NCBI GenBank assembly: GCA_001801575.1
Contig: MGYC01000022.1
Span: forward strand, 45,769 to 109,768
Direction: 5' to 3'
Length of the DNA: 64,000 nucleotides
Source: Gammaproteobacteria bacterium RIFCSPHIGHO2_12_FULL_41_20
Lineage (GTDB): Bacteria > Pseudomonadota > Gammaproteobacteria > DSM-16500
The position numbers and the translations under genes were made by a program. Below the pieces are notes generated by a model. It was not told the origin of the DNA. It did no database searches and worked only from the letters and a program-made list of their open reading frames with translations. Below are positions 45,276 to 57,025 of the stretch, one piece after another (position 1 is the stretch's first letter; the number at the start of each line of letters is the position of its first letter).

Positions 45276-45443
45276 CTATCTATTTAATGGCAGTAGATCT
45301 TAATTAATCCATTTTTGGTTTGAAAAACAATGTATTATAAGTTACTCCAAAATAATATTAAAGGCATCTCCTTTTCGTTATCCGCGTAAAGGACTTGGTA
45401 TGCTGTGGGAGGCTTGTGCTGAAAAAATTCAACAGGAAAGTAC

Positions 45444-45998
45444 ATGAATAAAAGCAATGGCCTCTCTCTTTTCGAATTACTCACTGTGCTTATCATTGTT
45501 GCCATTATTGCTGGTTTTGCTATGCCTTCTTTGCGTGATTTATTGCAAACCTCGTATGCAGATGTGCAGCGTGATCAGTTGTTGCAGGTAATTCAATTGG
45601 CGCGCAGTGAGGCGTTATTGCGAGGGGTGTCAGTCTCATTGTGTAAAAGTGCGGATCAAAAAATCTGTGGCGGGGCATGGGATCAAGGGCAGATAGTGTT
45701 TGTGGATGATCAAGAGAGTGGTGAAGTGCAACAGCGCGAACAAGTTATCGCTGTTTTTACTGGGGCTTCGCAATATGCTCATTTATATTGGCGCGCGTTT
45801 CCTCGCCGCCAAGCCTATTTGCAATTCCTTGCCGATGGGACAACGCATGCAGAAAATGGCACCTTTTGGTATTGCATGTCGTCACATCCTTATCCGCGTT
45901 GGGCAATAGTGATTGGCAAGTCGGGACGGGCACGTGAGGTGTACCCAGATCAGCATGGAAAAATTATAGATGGGCGCGGTGAAGTGCTACAGTGTTAG
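45444..45998 (+). CDS. GspH/FimT-family minor pseudopilin
   Basis: 184 residues. Prepilin site GLSLFELLTVLIIVAIIAGFAMP at the N-terminus with the conserved Glu5, followed by an alpha helix and a GspH-type C-terminal domain (LYWRAFPRRQAYLQFLADGTT, NGTFWYC). Such proteins prime type IV pili. AACAGGAAAG precedes the ATG. The stop codon lies on the edge of a palindromic element shared with the convergent pilin gene. Confidence 0.88.
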   Translation: MNKSNGLSLFELLTVLIIVAIIAGFAMPSLRDLLQTSYADVQRDQLLQVIQLARSEALLRGVSVSLCKSADQKICGGAWDQGQIVFVDDQESGEVQQREQVIAVFTGASQYAHLYWRAFPRRQAYLQFLADGTTHAENGTFWYCMSSHPYPRWAIVIGKSGRAREVYPDQHGKIIDGRGEVLQC

Positions 45999-46067
45999 GG
46001 TCTGTTTACAATTCAACCTTCGATCCCCTGTTTTTTCGCATCGAGGGTTGAATTGTAAACAGACCCT
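45997..46067. mobile_element. TA-flanked palindromic miniature element (family B)
   Basis: Arms AGGGTCTGTTTACAATTC (and on to 46024) and their complement ending at 46067, flanked by TA on both sides (45996-45997 and 46067-46068). A TA duplication is typical of IS630/Tc1-mariner-type miniature elements. The element overlaps the fimT-like stop and lies between convergent genes, where its hairpin could terminate both transcripts. Confidence 0.75.
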
Positions 46068-46076
46068 AGTTGTTTT

Positions 46077-47903
<1,827 letters not shown>

Positions 47904-48104
47904 GGATGGTTACTCGGTTATTTTGAGCAATAATATTAACGCAAAATGCCAGATAAGTATAAGAAAACACTCTCGAAAGTCTATGTATTCGTGATCGGGG
48001 CTAGGAGCGCACATTTTTGCTTAATATGTTTTTAAGAATCATATTTTATACTATTTTTAACGAGAAGCAGATAAAGTGAAGCATAAGTAAGGGTAGGGGG
48101 CGTT

Positions 48105-48998
48105 ATGAAACATCCAATGTTAAAATTAGTGATGTCGTATAAACTGCCAACAGATCAAGAGATGGCTGAGATAGATGCATATGATAAAAGTGTGGAACAA
48201 GCGCAGCAGTTATCTACCATCCTTCCCAGTAAACCTAAAGCTTTAGAAGAGTATGAGGCATTTCTAAACGCGGTGGTAGATTGGTTAAAGCAAAATGTTA
48301 AAAAAGAAAACGCAGGCATGGATGATATAATGCCGATGGCAATTCAGAGTTTACAAGGTGAGCAACTTGCGGATTACGTTAGTTTACAAGCAAAGCTAAA
48401 AGCAATATTGGAACATGTATTTTTTTTACGGCTCTTTGGCGAAGAAGGCTATGCTTTTGCAACACTGTGCGCAGCAGCAGAAGCAGAAGCAGCAGCAGCA
48501 GCAGCAGTAAACAGGAAAGTGACACAATGTAAGCAAGCAAGCGCAGAATACCTTGATTTTCTTGTGGATAAAATTCGCAGCGCAGGACAGCTGAGCGCAG
48601 ACCAATCTGTAGATGATTTTATACCGAGCTATGTAGAACCCATAAAACCATCAGAACTTTCAGTATATGTAAGCAAATATACAGCGGCTAAATACATTGC
48701 AGAGGCGTATACAGATACCTTCTCTACAGATCCTCAACAGCAATTAGAAGAGGGCTATCGTCGATATCAAACACACCGTCATACTATCGAGAATAAGATG
48801 GGAACAGAGGATGCTAATTTTAGCCGTGTAATGCGCAGTGTTAGGGCAGTGCTTGCGCTAATTTTCAGTTTTGGAGCCGCTCGTCACTGGTTTGCTAAGT
48901 CATGGGCAAGTATATGGCATAAAGAAGATCATAAGGGGAAAGTGGTGGCTAATCAGTTTGACACCGCGCGACCGCTGATAATAGATGTGCGGTCATAG
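48105..48998 (+). CDS. orphan helical protein with Ala-rich tract
   Basis: 297 residues, mostly helical, no family recognised. An in-frame GCA/GAA triplet tract (about 48471-48509) encodes a run of Ala with a few Glu. A hydrophobic FSRVMRSVRAVLALIFSFGAARHWF segment near residue 243 precedes a basic tail. The strong AGGGGGC ribosome site and the terminator after it mark a single-gene unit. The overall layout resembles the next gene (49315), and both may be secreted effectors; that is inference. Confidence 0.65.
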   Translation: MKHPMLKLVMSYKLPTDQEMAEIDAYDKSVEQAQQLSTILPSKPKALEEYEAFLNAVVDWLKQNVKKENAGMDDIMPMAIQSLQGEQLADYVSLQAKLKAILEHVFFLRLFGEEGYAFATLCAAAEAEAAAAAAVNRKVTQCKQASAEYLDFLVDKIRSAGQLSADQSVDDFIPSYVEPIKPSELSVYVSKYTAAKYIAEAYTDTFSTDPQQQLEEGYRRYQTHRHTIENKMGTEDANFSRVMRSVRAVLALIFSFGAARHWFAKSWASIWHKEDHKGKVVANQFDTARPLIIDVRS

Positions 48999-49020
48999 TT
49001 GTTGTTTTTGCTGAGTTCAT

Positions 49021-49060
49021 ACCGCATCATAATGCTATTTAAAATGATGCGGTTTTTTTT
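49021..49060 (+). terminator. intrinsic terminator after the 48105 gene
   Basis: ACCGCATCAT pairs perfectly with ATGATGCGGT around a 13-nt loop, followed by a run of eight T (49053-49060). This is the best intrinsic terminator of the window. Confidence 0.85.
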
Positions 49061-49118
49061 GTAGTTTGTTTATACTGATAGAACAAGAAGAAGTCGGCTT
49101 TGTTGAATAAAGTAGTAG

Positions 49119-49291
49119 CAGCAGTTCCAGCTAACACTGTCATCCTGAGCGTCAGCGAAGGATCAGCATCCTTGTGTTGACTGTATTGTGACAAGGATGC
49201 TGATCCTTCGCTGACGCTCAGGATGACAGCGCCTAACGCTCAGGATGACAGCGCCTAACGCTCAGGATGACAGTGTTAGCTGGAACTGCTG
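49119..49291. mobile_element. palindromic miniature element (family A) with perfect 9-bp target duplication
   Basis: Ends are 21-bp perfect inverted repeats starting CAGCAGTTCCAGCTAAC. Inside are the TCATCCTGAGCGTCAGCG core, its complement, and two extra GCGCCTAACGCTCAGG units. AAGTAGTAG is present directly outside each end (49110-49118 and 49292-49300). It has the same architecture as the element at 537-742. It supplies an in-frame ATG (49267) upstream of the next gene. Confidence 0.88.
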
Positions 49292-49314
49292 AAGTAGTAG
49301 GGAGATCTGTCGCT

Positions 49315-50103
49315 ATGCAGATAGTTTTAGATGCGCTTTTAGAGTTGAGTAAGAATGTATTGTCAAATGCAATTTCCACATCTACCCTGCCGGAGCAAGT
49401 AGAGACTTTTCGACAATCATTAAATCAGACGGTAGCTCAATTTTCTCTGCATAAGGATGGTCCTCCTATCGAGTTTGCTGATAGGCTGCTTGCAGCTTTT
49501 CCTCAAGAGCACCCTGTTTATTATGAAAGAGATGTATTAGTCAGATTAGAATTAATTGCAGATGTTTATGAGAAAAATAATTTTGCAGGATATGATCAAC
49601 GGTTGCTGACTGAATTCTATCAAGCGCTAGATACGGTGATGGTACATTGGCTGCTTAGGCAGCAATATACAGCGTGCCAGCAGAATTTACGGGTAACGAT
49701 TCAGGAGAAATTAAAAAATGATATCCAAAAGCAACTGAATACCAAGGGTGAGGTGGAGATGGAAACCCAGTCTGAGCGTGAAGATAGAGTAATCAGATTG
49801 GTTAAAGGGGATTTGACATTTCAGTTAATTATGCAAAAATATTACGCAGTGAATGACTTATTGAGCGAGTTAACTAGCGGCAAGCCACTGTATCAATCGC
49901 TGATAAGCTATCGCAAGAAGTTTGCTGTTTATCAGCCAGTTTTGGGCAAAGATTTTATTACGAGTTCAACACTTTGGGGTGGGCTATGGTATAGAGCCAG
50001 CGGTGCAGTAGGGTATGTTGCGAATAAGGTTTGGTGGAGAAGGTCGACTACGTCTGAGAGTGATGGAAATGACAGTGTACCCTTGCCAGTGGTGATGCCT
50101 TAG
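49315..50103 (+). CDS. orphan helical protein
   Basis: 262 residues from ATG 49315 (MQIVLDALLELSKNVL). The frame extends to 49267, but those codons belong to the inserted element. No known family. Mostly helical, with VIRLVKGDLTFQLIMQKYYA near 150 and a Trp/Tyr-rich STLWGGLWYRASGAVGYVANKVWW segment near 220 that may touch a membrane. AGGGAGA stands about 10 nt before the start. Possibly a distant paralog of the 48105 gene. Confidence 0.6.
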   Translation: MQIVLDALLELSKNVLSNAISTSTLPEQVETFRQSLNQTVAQFSLHKDGPPIEFADRLLAAFPQEHPVYYERDVLVRLELIADVYEKNNFAGYDQRLLTEFYQALDTVMVHWLLRQQYTACQQNLRVTIQEKLKNDIQKQLNTKGEVEMETQSEREDRVIRLVKGDLTFQLIMQKYYAVNDLLSELTSGKPLYQSLISYRKKFAVYQPVLGKDFITSSTLWGGLWYRASGAVGYVANKVWWRRSTTSESDGNDSVPLPVVMP

Positions 50104-50151
50104 CCGGAACAGCTGGAAAGCGCATATAAATCTGATTAAAATCCACAAAAG

Positions 50152-50292
50152 GGCACCTCTATAATTTGTCATCCTGAACGAAAATTTGTCATCCTGAACG
50201 AAGTGAAGGATCTGGTTTTTGCTTGATAAATAATCAGACTCTTCGCTTTGCTCAGAATGACAAAAGTCGAAATGGTAATTTCTAGAGGTGCC
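50152..50292. mobile_element. palindromic miniature element, family A variant
   Basis: Ends GGCACCTCTATAATT and their near complement ending at 50292, enclosing two direct copies of TTGTCATCCTGAACGAA and a degenerate opposing arm. CAAAAG stands directly outside each end (50146-50151, 50293-50298), a probable 6-bp duplication. The right end lies just upstream of the fmdB-like ribosome site. Confidence 0.65.
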
Positions 50293-50316
50293 CAAAAGAT
50301 AAAACGAGGAAATAGC

Positions 50317-50679
50317 ATGCCTATTTATGAATATCAGTGTAAAGCATGTGGTCATCAGTTAGAAGCGCTACAAAAAGTAAGCGATGTGGCATTAACTGAT
50401 TGCCCTGCTTGTCATCAAGCGACCTTAAGCAAGCTTGTGTCTGCGACTAGTTTCCAATTAAAAGGCACAGGCTGGTATGTCACGGATTTTCGTGATAAAG
50501 GTAAGAAAGAACCATCTGCTTCTGTAGCGAAACCTGAGGGGGAGAAAAAAGCTGGGGAATCATCAGCTACGACTACGGAGGTATCAGGACAAAAAGCGGG
50601 AGATAAAACGAAAACAGACAGTAGCAGCGGATCTGGTTCTTCTTCCAATAACTCTTCATCATCAACGGCGGCCACATAA
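50317..50679 (+). CDS. FmdB-family zinc ribbon protein
   Basis: 120 residues. The N-terminal zinc ribbon has Cys at 8, 11, 29 and 32 (MPIYEYQCKACGH, DCPACH), the FmdB/regulatory-protein signature. The tail after residue 60 is low-complexity Lys/Ser/Thr. Role in the family is unclear, perhaps regulatory. CGAGGA is 8 nt upstream. Its TAA overlaps the ATG of the DUF502 gene. Confidence 0.88.
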   Translation: MPIYEYQCKACGHQLEALQKVSDVALTDCPACHQATLSKLVSATSFQLKGTGWYVTDFRDKGKKEPSASVAKPEGEKKAGESSATTTEVSGQKAGDKTKTDSSSGSGSSSNNSSSSTAAT

Positions 50680-51284
50680 TGTTTCGACGTTATTTTATTT
50701 CTGGATTATTAGTTTGGTTACCAATTTGGGTCACTTTATTAGTCATAAAGTTTTTAGTCGACATTTTAAATAATACCATGTCGCTGTTACCGCATCGATA
50801 TCAACCCGATGTATTGCTAGGCATGCATATTCCCGGGATAGGCGTTATTATCACGTTAGTGGTGATTTTTTTTACTGGGTTAGTTGCAGCTAACTTTATT
50901 GGGCGGCGGTTAGTGGATATTTGGGATGCAGGCATGTCGCGCATCCCACTAGTTAGATCTGTGTATACGGGTGTGAAGCAAGTGACGCAAACACTGTTTA
51001 CACCGGGGGGGCAGTCTTTCCGCAAAGTGCTGCTAGTAGAATATCCGCGCGCTGGGTTATGGACCATTGCCTTTCAAACCGGTGATGCAACGCCAGAAGT
51101 GAGGCAATCATTAAGCAGCGAAGAAATGGTGAGTTTATTTGTGCCTACTACGCCGAATCCCACGTCTGGGTTTCTGTTAATGGTGCCTAAAAGTAAAGTG
51201 ATAGAATTAAAGATGAGCGTGGATCAGGCATTGAAGTTTGTCATCTCACTCGGGGTCGTGCAACCGGTTGTATCGAGAAAGTAG
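50679..51284 (+). CDS. DUF502 family membrane protein
   Basis: 201 residues. Two N-terminal helices (MFRRYFISGLLVWLPIWVTLL and IPGIGVIITLVVIFFTGLVAANFIG), then RIPLVRSVYTGVKQVTQTLF and FVPTTPNPTSGFLLMVPKS, the standard DUF502 motifs. Function unknown. The fmdB-DUF502-aspS order is common in gammaproteobacteria and implies shared transcription. Confidence 0.92.
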   Translation: MFRRYFISGLLVWLPIWVTLLVIKFLVDILNNTMSLLPHRYQPDVLLGMHIPGIGVIITLVVIFFTGLVAANFIGRRLVDIWDAGMSRIPLVRSVYTGVKQVTQTLFTPGGQSFRKVLLVEYPRAGLWTIAFQTGDATPEVRQSLSSEEMVSLFVPTTPNPTSGFLLMVPKSKVIELKMSVDQALKFVISLGVVQPVVSRK

Positions 51285-51310
51285 AGAGTGTTTATTAAGG
51301 TAAATTAACT

Positions 51311-53098
51311 ATGCGTAGTCATTATTGTGGCCAAGTGATAGTTGGCTTATTAGATAAAGAAATACAACTTGTAGGGTGGGTGCATCGACGTCGCGATCAT
51401 GGCGGAGTGATTTTTTTAGACTTACGTGACCGTGAAGGCATTGTACAAGTGGTATTTGCGCCCAATCATCCTGATGTATTTAAACTAGCAGAAACTGTGC
51501 GTAGTGAATATGTAGTACAAGTGAAAGGGCGAGTACGTCGCCGTCCAGAAGGGACAGTAAACCCACACTTGGCGACCGGTGAGATAGAAGTGGACGGCCA
51601 GCAGTTGGTGATATTAAACCGTGCTGATGCATTGCCCTTTCCTCTTGATGAATATCATGAAGTGAGTGAAGAAACGCGTTTACATTATCGGTATTTAGAT
51701 TTACGCCGGCCAGAAATGTTGCAACGTATGAAACTACGTGCAGCGGTATCACGCTATTTTCGCCGTTATTTAGATGAGCATGGTTTTATCGATGTGGAAA
51801 CGCCATTTCTTACTCGTGCAACGCCAGAAGGTGCTCGCGATTACTTAGTGCCAGCACGTACACGGCCCGGTTCATTTTATGCCTTGCCGCAGTCTCCGCA
51901 GCAATTTAAGCAATTATTGATGATGGCAGGATTAGATCGCTACTATCAAATCGTACGTTGTTTTCGTGATGAAGACTTACGCGCAGATCGTCAGCCAGAA
52001 TTTACGCAATTAGATATTGAAACCTCTTTCCTCGACGAACAAGAAATTCAAGATATCATGGAGGCGATGATTCGTGGGTTATTTGCTGAGGTACTACAAG
52101 TTCAACTACCACAGCCGTTTCCACGTATGACGTATGCAGAAGCGCTGCGACGCTTTGGCTCCGATAAACCAGATTTACGTATTTCATTGGAACTAGTTGA
52201 TGTGGCAGAGTTAGTACAGAATATCGAATTTAAGATCTTTGCTGATGTAGCAAAAGATCCACACGGGCGTGTTGCTGTATTGCGTGTACCGGGAGGTGCT
52301 ACTCTCAGTCGCAAAGAAATTGATGACTATACGCAATATATCAGTAATTTCGGTGCCCGAGGCTTAGCTTATATCAAGGTGAATAGTGAAGGACTGCAAG
52401 GATTGCAATCGCCTATTCTTAAGTTTTTTCCTGAATCCGTAGTGCAGGCTTTGCTAGAACTTACCCAGGCTCAAGTGGGCGATATTTTATTTTTTGGTGC
52501 GGATAAAGCGGATATCGTGAATGCGTCACTCGGTGCTTTGCGACTTAAACTAGGTCATGATCGTGGTTTGGTTGCAGCAGCGTGGAAAGTGCTGTGGGTA
52601 GTAGATTTTCCTATGTTTGAAAAAGGGGAAGGACGACTGTCAGCTTGCCACCATCCATTTACCGCGCCCAAGGTGAATAGTATTGACGAATTACTGCAAG
52701 ATCCTATTCATGTGTTATCACGTGCCTATGACATGGTATTAAATGGGACTGAAGTAGGCGGTGGCTCGATTCGCATTAGTTCGCCAGAGTTACAAATGGC
52801 GGTGTTTAAGTTATTAAACATTAGTGAAGAAGCGGCTTACGAGAAATTTGGTCATTTATTGACGGCATTGAAGTTAGGCTGTCCTCCGCACGGTGGTATT
52901 GCATTTGGACTGGATAGATTGGTGATGTTGATGACGGGTGCAACCTCTATTCGTGATGTCATTGCGTTTCCGAAAACACAAACGGCAAGTTGTCCATTGA
53001 TGGATGCACCTGCGCCGGTTGAGCCTGAGCAATTAATTGAGCTAGGTATTCGCATACGGCAGCAAGAAAAGCAGGAGAAGCACGATGGCCGGCCATAG
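51311..53098 (+). CDS. aspS: aspartyl-tRNA synthetase
   Basis: 595 residues, class II synthetase of bacterial type. N-terminal OB domain ([22 protein letters not shown]), motif 2 [17 protein letters not shown] near residue 217, a GAD insertion domain (about 290-410), and motif 3 [15 protein letters not shown] near 530. Organisms lacking GatCAB-independent AsnRS use such enzymes on tRNA-Asn as well; specificity is not readable. Overlaps yebC by 14 nt. Confidence 0.97.
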   Translation: MRSHYCGQVIVGLLDKEIQLVGWVHRRRDHGGVIFLDLRDREGIVQVVFAPNHPDVFKLAETVRSEYVVQVKGRVRRRPEGTVNPHLATGEIEVDGQQLVILNRADALPFPLDEYHEVSEETRLHYRYLDLRRPEMLQRMKLRAAVSRYFRRYLDEHGFIDVETPFLTRATPEGARDYLVPARTRPGSFYALPQSPQQFKQLLMMAGLDRYYQIVRCFRDEDLRADRQPEFTQLDIETSFLDEQEIQDIMEAMIRGLFAEVLQVQLPQPFPRMTYAEALRRFGSDKPDLRISLELVDVAELVQNIEFKIFADVAKDPHGRVAVLRVPGGATLSRKEIDDYTQYISNFGARGLAYIKVNSEGLQGLQSPILKFFPESVVQALLELTQAQVGDILFFGADKADIVNASLGALRLKLGHDRGLVAAAWKVLWVVDFPMFEKGEGRLSACHHPFTAPKVNSIDELLQDPIHVLSRAYDMVLNGTEVGGGSIRISSPELQMAVFKLLNISEEAAYEKFGHLLTALKLGCPPHGGIAFGLDRLVMLMTGATSIRDVIAFPKTQTASCPLMDAPAPVEPEQLIELGIRIRQQEKQEKHDGRP

Positions 53099-53834
53099 TA
53101 AGTGGGCGAATATCAAACATCGCAAAGCTAAACAAGATGCGCGGCGCGGCAAATTATATACCAAGTTGATTCGTGAATTAACAGTGTCTGCACGCATGGG
53201 CGGTGGAGATCCAGATGCGAATCCACGGTTGCGTGCGGCATTAGATAAAGCATTAGATGCAAATATGAGCCGGGATGTCATTGATCGCGCGATAAAACGT
53301 GGAGCGGGTGGCTTAGAAGGTAGTGATGTAGAAGAAGTACGTTACGAAGGTTATGGTCCCGCAGGCGTGGCGGTAATTGTAGAATGTATGACGAATAATC
53401 GTAATCGTACGGTAGCGGATGTGCGACATGCATTTTCTAAACAGGGCGGGAATTTAGGTACAGATGGTTCTGTGGCTTACTTATTTAAAAAGCTAGGACA
53501 AATCAGTTTTGCACCAGGAGCAGATGAAGAACGCGTTATTGAAGCGGCGTTAGAGCTGGGAGCGGAAGATGTAGTGGTGGAGGAGGATAAGAGTATTGAA
53601 GTCTTTACTGCACCTGAGTATTTCACTGCGGTGAAGCAGGGGTTTATGCGTAAAGGGTTACAGCCTGCGCAGGCGGAAGTGGCTATGGTAGCGGCAGTAA
53701 AGGTTACTATTGATGATAAGGAAACAGCAGAGAAATTGTTGGCGTTAGTGGATGCCCTAGAAGACTTAGAAGATGTGCAAGCAGTTTACTCCAATGCGGA
53801 TATTGCTACGGAAGTATTAGCAGAGTTAGGGTGA
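53085..53834 (+). CDS. yebC: YebC/PmpR-family protein
   Basis: 249 residues with the diagnostic N-terminus [22 protein letters not shown] and the middle [26 protein letters not shown] (cited in part). YebC proteins act as transcription regulators or as helpers of translation at proline runs. It lies upstream of ruvC as in most gammaproteobacteria. Confidence 0.96.
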   Translation: MAGHSKWANIKHRKAKQDARRGKLYTKLIRELTVSARMGGGDPDANPRLRAALDKALDANMSRDVIDRAIKRGAGGLEGSDVEEVRYEGYGPAGVAVIVECMTNNRNRTVADVRHAFSKQGGNLGTDGSVAYLFKKLGQISFAPGADEERVIEAALELGAEDVVVEEDKSIEVFTAPEYFTAVKQGFMRKGLQPAQAEVAMVAAVKVTIDDKETAEKLLALVDALEDLEDVQAVYSNADIATEVLAELG

Positions 53835-53898
53835 AATCCTTGACGGTGTTACACAAGGGGTGCGACCTGTGATCACACCCTACACAAGGAGCATATAT

Positions 53899-54378
53899 AT
53901 GACCGTGATCATCGGAGTAGATCCCGGTTCACGCCAGACTGGTTACGGAGTGATCCAGGTTACAGGTCCGCAGCAAATTTATATTGCGAGCGGTTATTTA
54001 AAACTGCAAGATAGCTCTCATCCCGAGCGCTTAAAGCAAATATTTTTCGGATTACAAGAGGTTGTGCAATTATATAAACCTTGCGAAGCAGCCGTTGAAC
54101 AAGTGTTTATGCATCGCAACCCCAGCTCTGCATTAAAATTAGGTCAAGCACGCGGGGCAGCAATTGTAGCGCTCGGCGTGCCAGTATCTGAATATTCTGC
54201 GCGAGAAATAAAACAATCCGTGGTTGGCTACGGGGCTGCCAATAAAGAGCAGGTGCAGTTCATGGTGCAGCGCTTATTAAAATTGGTAAATAAAATACAA
54301 GCCGATGCAGCCGATGCATTAGCGATAGCCTTGTGTCATGCGCAGAGTCGATTATTGAAGATAAGGATGCGACTATGA
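53899..54378 (+). CDS. ruvC: Holliday junction resolvase RuvC
   Basis: 159 residues, RNase H-like fold. Catalytic acids are in [19 protein letters not shown] and the C-terminal [15 protein letters not shown]. Cuts junctions made by RuvAB. I chose the ATG at 53899, preceded by AAGGAGC; the frame to 53860 has no conserved sequence. The stop overlaps the ruvA ATG. The length is slightly under the usual 165-175. Confidence 0.95.
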   Translation: MTVIIGVDPGSRQTGYGVIQVTGPQQIYIASGYLKLQDSSHPERLKQIFFGLQEVVQLYKPCEAAVEQVFMHRNPSSALKLGQARGAAIVALGVPVSEYSAREIKQSVVGYGAANKEQVQFMVQRLLKLVNKIQADAADALAIALCHAQSRLLKIRMRL

Positions 54379-54977
54379 TAGGACAATTACGCGGTATTTT
54401 ATTAGAAAAACAACCGCCACAATTATTATTAGACGTGCATGGCGTTGGCTATGAGATTGATGCACCCATGACCACATTTTACCGTCTTCCCGATGTTGGC
54501 CAAGAGATGACGCTATACACGCATTTTGTCGTACGTGAAGATGCACAGCATCTGTATGGATTTTCCACTCAAGAAGAACGCTGGCTATTTCGCACCTTGT
54601 TAAAAGTAAATGGCGTTGGCCCTAAGCTAGCGCTAACCATTTTATCCAGTATTGAGCCAGATGAGTTTGTACGTTGTGTACAACAGCAAGATACGGCTAA
54701 TTTGGTACGTTTGCCGGGTGTTGGCAAAAAAACAGCAGAACGATTAATTATTGAAATGCGCGACCGTTTAGCAGAAGTTTCTGTGGCTGCTAACAAAGAT
54801 AGAGTGACAGTGCTGCCAGCGCAATTAGGACGTCAACAAACAACTCAAGATGCGATTTCTGCACTGATTGCCTTAGGATACAAGTCGCAAGAAGCAGCAC
54901 GTATGGTGGCTAAGATTGATGATGGATTATTAAGTAGCGAAGAATTAATTCGCCGAGCACTACGGGAGCGTGTATGA
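54375..54977 (+). CDS. ruvA: Holliday junction helicase subunit RuvA
   Basis: 200 residues. OB domain ([28 protein letters not shown]), two helix-hairpin-helix motifs ([17 protein letters not shown] and [21 protein letters not shown]) and the C-terminal helical domain that contacts RuvB. ATG at 54375; earlier in-frame codons belong to ruvC. Overlaps ruvB by 4 nt. Confidence 0.96.
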   Translation: MIGQLRGILLEKQPPQLLLDVHGVGYEIDAPMTTFYRLPDVGQEMTLYTHFVVREDAQHLYGFSTQEERWLFRTLLKVNGVGPKLALTILSSIEPDEFVRCVQQQDTANLVRLPGVGKKTAERLIIEMRDRLAEVSVAANKDRVTVLPAQLGRQQTTQDAISALIALGYKSQEAARMVAKIDDGLLSSEELIRRALRERV

Positions 54978-56020
54978 CAACAGATGCGGACAAGATAATT
55001 TCTCCAGAGACGCAAACCAATGATCCCATTGATCGTGCCTTACGTCCACGGCGCTTAGCTGAATATATTGGTCAATCTGTAGTGCGCGAGCAAATGGAGA
55101 TTTTTATCCAGGCGGCAAAAGGGCGAGGAGATGCCTTAGATCATGTGTTATTGTTTGGACCGCCGGGGTTAGGTAAAACGACACTGGCTTATATTGTGGC
55201 GAATGAGCTAAGTGTAGGAATGAAGCAAACTTCCGGTCCAGTATTAGAACGTCCTGGAGATGTAGCTGCCTTACTGACGAATTTGCAAGAGCGAGATGTA
55301 TTATTTATTGATGAGATTCATCGGCTCAGTCCTGTTGTAGAAGAAGTATTGTATCCAGCCATGGAAGATTATCAAATCGATATTCTTATCGGTGAAGGCC
55401 CTGCGGCACGCTCGATCAAGTTAGATTTGCCGCCATTTACTTTGATTGGTGCAACGACGCGTGCAGGTTTATTGACCTCACCATTACGCGATCGCTTTGG
55501 CATTGTGCAGCGACTAGAGTTTTATCAAGTGGCAGAGTTGGCAGATATTATCCAGCGCTCCGCACGTATTCTTAATGTAAGCATTGATTTGGAAAGCGCG
55601 GAAGAAGTAGCGCGACGCTCACGTGGCACACCGCGTATCGCCAATCGCTTATTACGGCGCGTACGTGATTATGCTGAGGTAAAAGCACAAGGTCAGATTA
55701 GTTTTAAGTTAGTGCGATTGGCTTTAGACTTTTTAGATGTGGATCATCAGGGGTTTGATCTTATGGATAGAAAGTTGTTGCTAGCATTGATTGAGAAATT
55801 TAATGGTGGTCCAGTTGGCATTGAAAGCTTAGCGGCGTTAATTAATGAAGAACGAGATACATTAGAAGATGTGATTGAGCCGTTTTTGATTCAGCAGGGG
55901 TTTTTAGTGCGTACCCCGCGTGGTCGCATTGCTACGGCGAGCGCATATTTACATTTTGGCTTAAAAATACCGGAAAAGATGCCGGTAGTGCAAAAGAGTT
56001 TATTTGAGGAGATGGAGTAG
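54974..56020 (+). CDS. ruvB: Holliday junction branch migration ATPase RuvB
   Basis: 348 residues, AAA+ motor. Walker [12 protein letters not shown] near 63, Walker B LFIDEIH, sensor 1 GATTRAG near 156 and Arg finger SPLRDRFG. The C-terminal winged helix ends [17 protein letters not shown]. The gap that follows (56021-56305) holds two palindromic elements in the place where ybgC often lies. Confidence 0.97.
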   Translation: MTTDADKIISPETQTNDPIDRALRPRRLAEYIGQSVVREQMEIFIQAAKGRGDALDHVLLFGPPGLGKTTLAYIVANELSVGMKQTSGPVLERPGDVAALLTNLQERDVLFIDEIHRLSPVVEEVLYPAMEDYQIDILIGEGPAARSIKLDLPPFTLIGATTRAGLLTSPLRDRFGIVQRLEFYQVAELADIIQRSARILNVSIDLESAEEVARRSRGTPRIANRLLRRVRDYAEVKAQGQISFKLVRLALDFLDVDHQGFDLMDRKLLLALIEKFNGGPVGIESLAALINEERDTLEDVIEPFLIQQGFLVRTPRGRIATASAYLHFGLKIPEKMPVVQKSLFEEME

Positions 56021-56053
56021 GTTTTAGCCTCTTCTCCTGAGCCATAAGGTGCC

Positions 56054-56182
56054 GGAGTTCCCGCTGAAGACGGTGAGCTGATCCTTCGCTAACGCTCAGG
56101 ATGACAACTTGATAGTTTAATTGCTAAATTGTCATCCTGAGCGTTAGCGAAGGATCAGCTCACCGTCTTCAGCGGGAACTCC
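56054..56182. mobile_element. palindromic miniature element (family A, inverted core)
   Basis: Perfect arms GGAGTTCCCGCTGAAGACGG... from 56054 and the complement to 56182, about 50 nt each. Here the core runs GATCCTTCGCTAACGCTCAG first, the opposite order from the copies at 9313 and 49119. Target duplication is not clear. It lies between ruvB and tolQ. Confidence 0.7.
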
Positions 56183-56223
56183 TGAGCTCTAAGATGAGAG
56201 TGAGGAGATAATTCTGATATACT

Positions 56224-56278
56224 AGGGTCTGTTGACAATTTAAATTTCGTTACGAAATTTAAATTGTCAACAGACCCT
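56224..56278. mobile_element. TA-flanked palindromic miniature element (family B)
   Basis: A 55-bp perfect palindrome with a single central base, arms AGGGTCTGTTGACAATTTAA and on to 56250, flanked by TA (56223-56224 and 56278-56279). It ends 27 bp before the tolQ ATG and would form a hairpin in any tolQ leader transcript. An in-frame upstream start of tolQ (56264) lies within it and is not genuine. Confidence 0.8.
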
Positions 56279-56305
56279 ACAAAAAATTTGTGGAGAGCTA
56301 TCATC

Positions 56306-57025
56306 ATGACCTGGGACTTGAGTTTAGTTGATTATTTTATTCATGCCGGATTAATCGTAAAATGCGTGATGCTGCTATTAATCGCCGCCTCAGTTTTTTC
56401 ATGGACATATATTTTTCAACGATTGTCTTATTTGAAAACAGTGCGACAGGCGACAAGACAATTCGAAGCAGCGTTTTGGTCAGGAGAAAATTTACCACAG
56501 CTTTATACAGATAGCATGAAGCGTAGGAATAATCTGGAAGGATTGGAGGCAGTGTTTCATGCTGGATTTAAGGAATTTCTGCGTTTACAGAAAAGCGGCC
56601 GTATTACCCCCGAGGCAGTGGTGGATAATGTCAAACGTGCTATGCGTGCAGCCCAAGTGCAAGAACAAGAGAAATTGGAAACCTATTTGCCATTTTTAGC
56701 CATTGTTGGTACAACCAGTCCTTATATAGGGTTGTTTGGTACGGTATGGGGGATTATGCAATCATTCCGGGCGCTGGCTTCGGTGCAGCAAGCGACGATT
56801 GCCATGGTGGCTCCGGGTATTGCTGAGGCACTTATCGCTACAGCACTTGGCTTATTTACAGTTATTCCAGCGGTGATTTCCTATAATCGATTTGCATCGG
56901 ATATTAATCGTTTACTGAATCGTTTCGATGCTTTTCAAGATAATTTTATCAATATTTTATTTCGCCAAGTACAACAACCTATGACGGTGCCAGTCAAGGA
57001 GGCAACAGAATATGGCGTATCTTGA
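56306..57025 (+). CDS. tolQ: Tol-Pal system protein TolQ
   Basis: 239 residues, proton channel subunit of the MotA/TolQ/ExbB family. Three helices, with GTTSPYIGLFGTVWGIMQSF near residue 140 and APGIAEALIATALGLFTVIPAVI near 170. Together with TolR and TolA it energises outer-membrane constriction at division. I chose the ATG at 56306 (MTWDLSLVDYF) since the upstream codons fall in a miniature element. Confidence 0.96.
   Translation: MTWDLSLVDYFIHAGLIVKCVMLLLIAASVFSWTYIFQRLSYLKTVRQATRQFEAAFWSGENLPQLYTDSMKRRNNLEGLEAVFHAGFKEFLRLQKSGRITPEAVVDNVKRAMRAAQVQEQEKLETYLPFLAIVGTTSPYIGLFGTVWGIMQSFRALASVQQATIAMVAPGIAEALIATALGLFTVIPAVISYNRFASDINRLLNRFDAFQDNFINILFRQVQQPMTVPVKEATEYGVS

Noticed and set aside
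49267-49314. N-terminal extension of the orphan at 49315
   Set aside because: The codons are contributed by the mobile element and its duplicated target.
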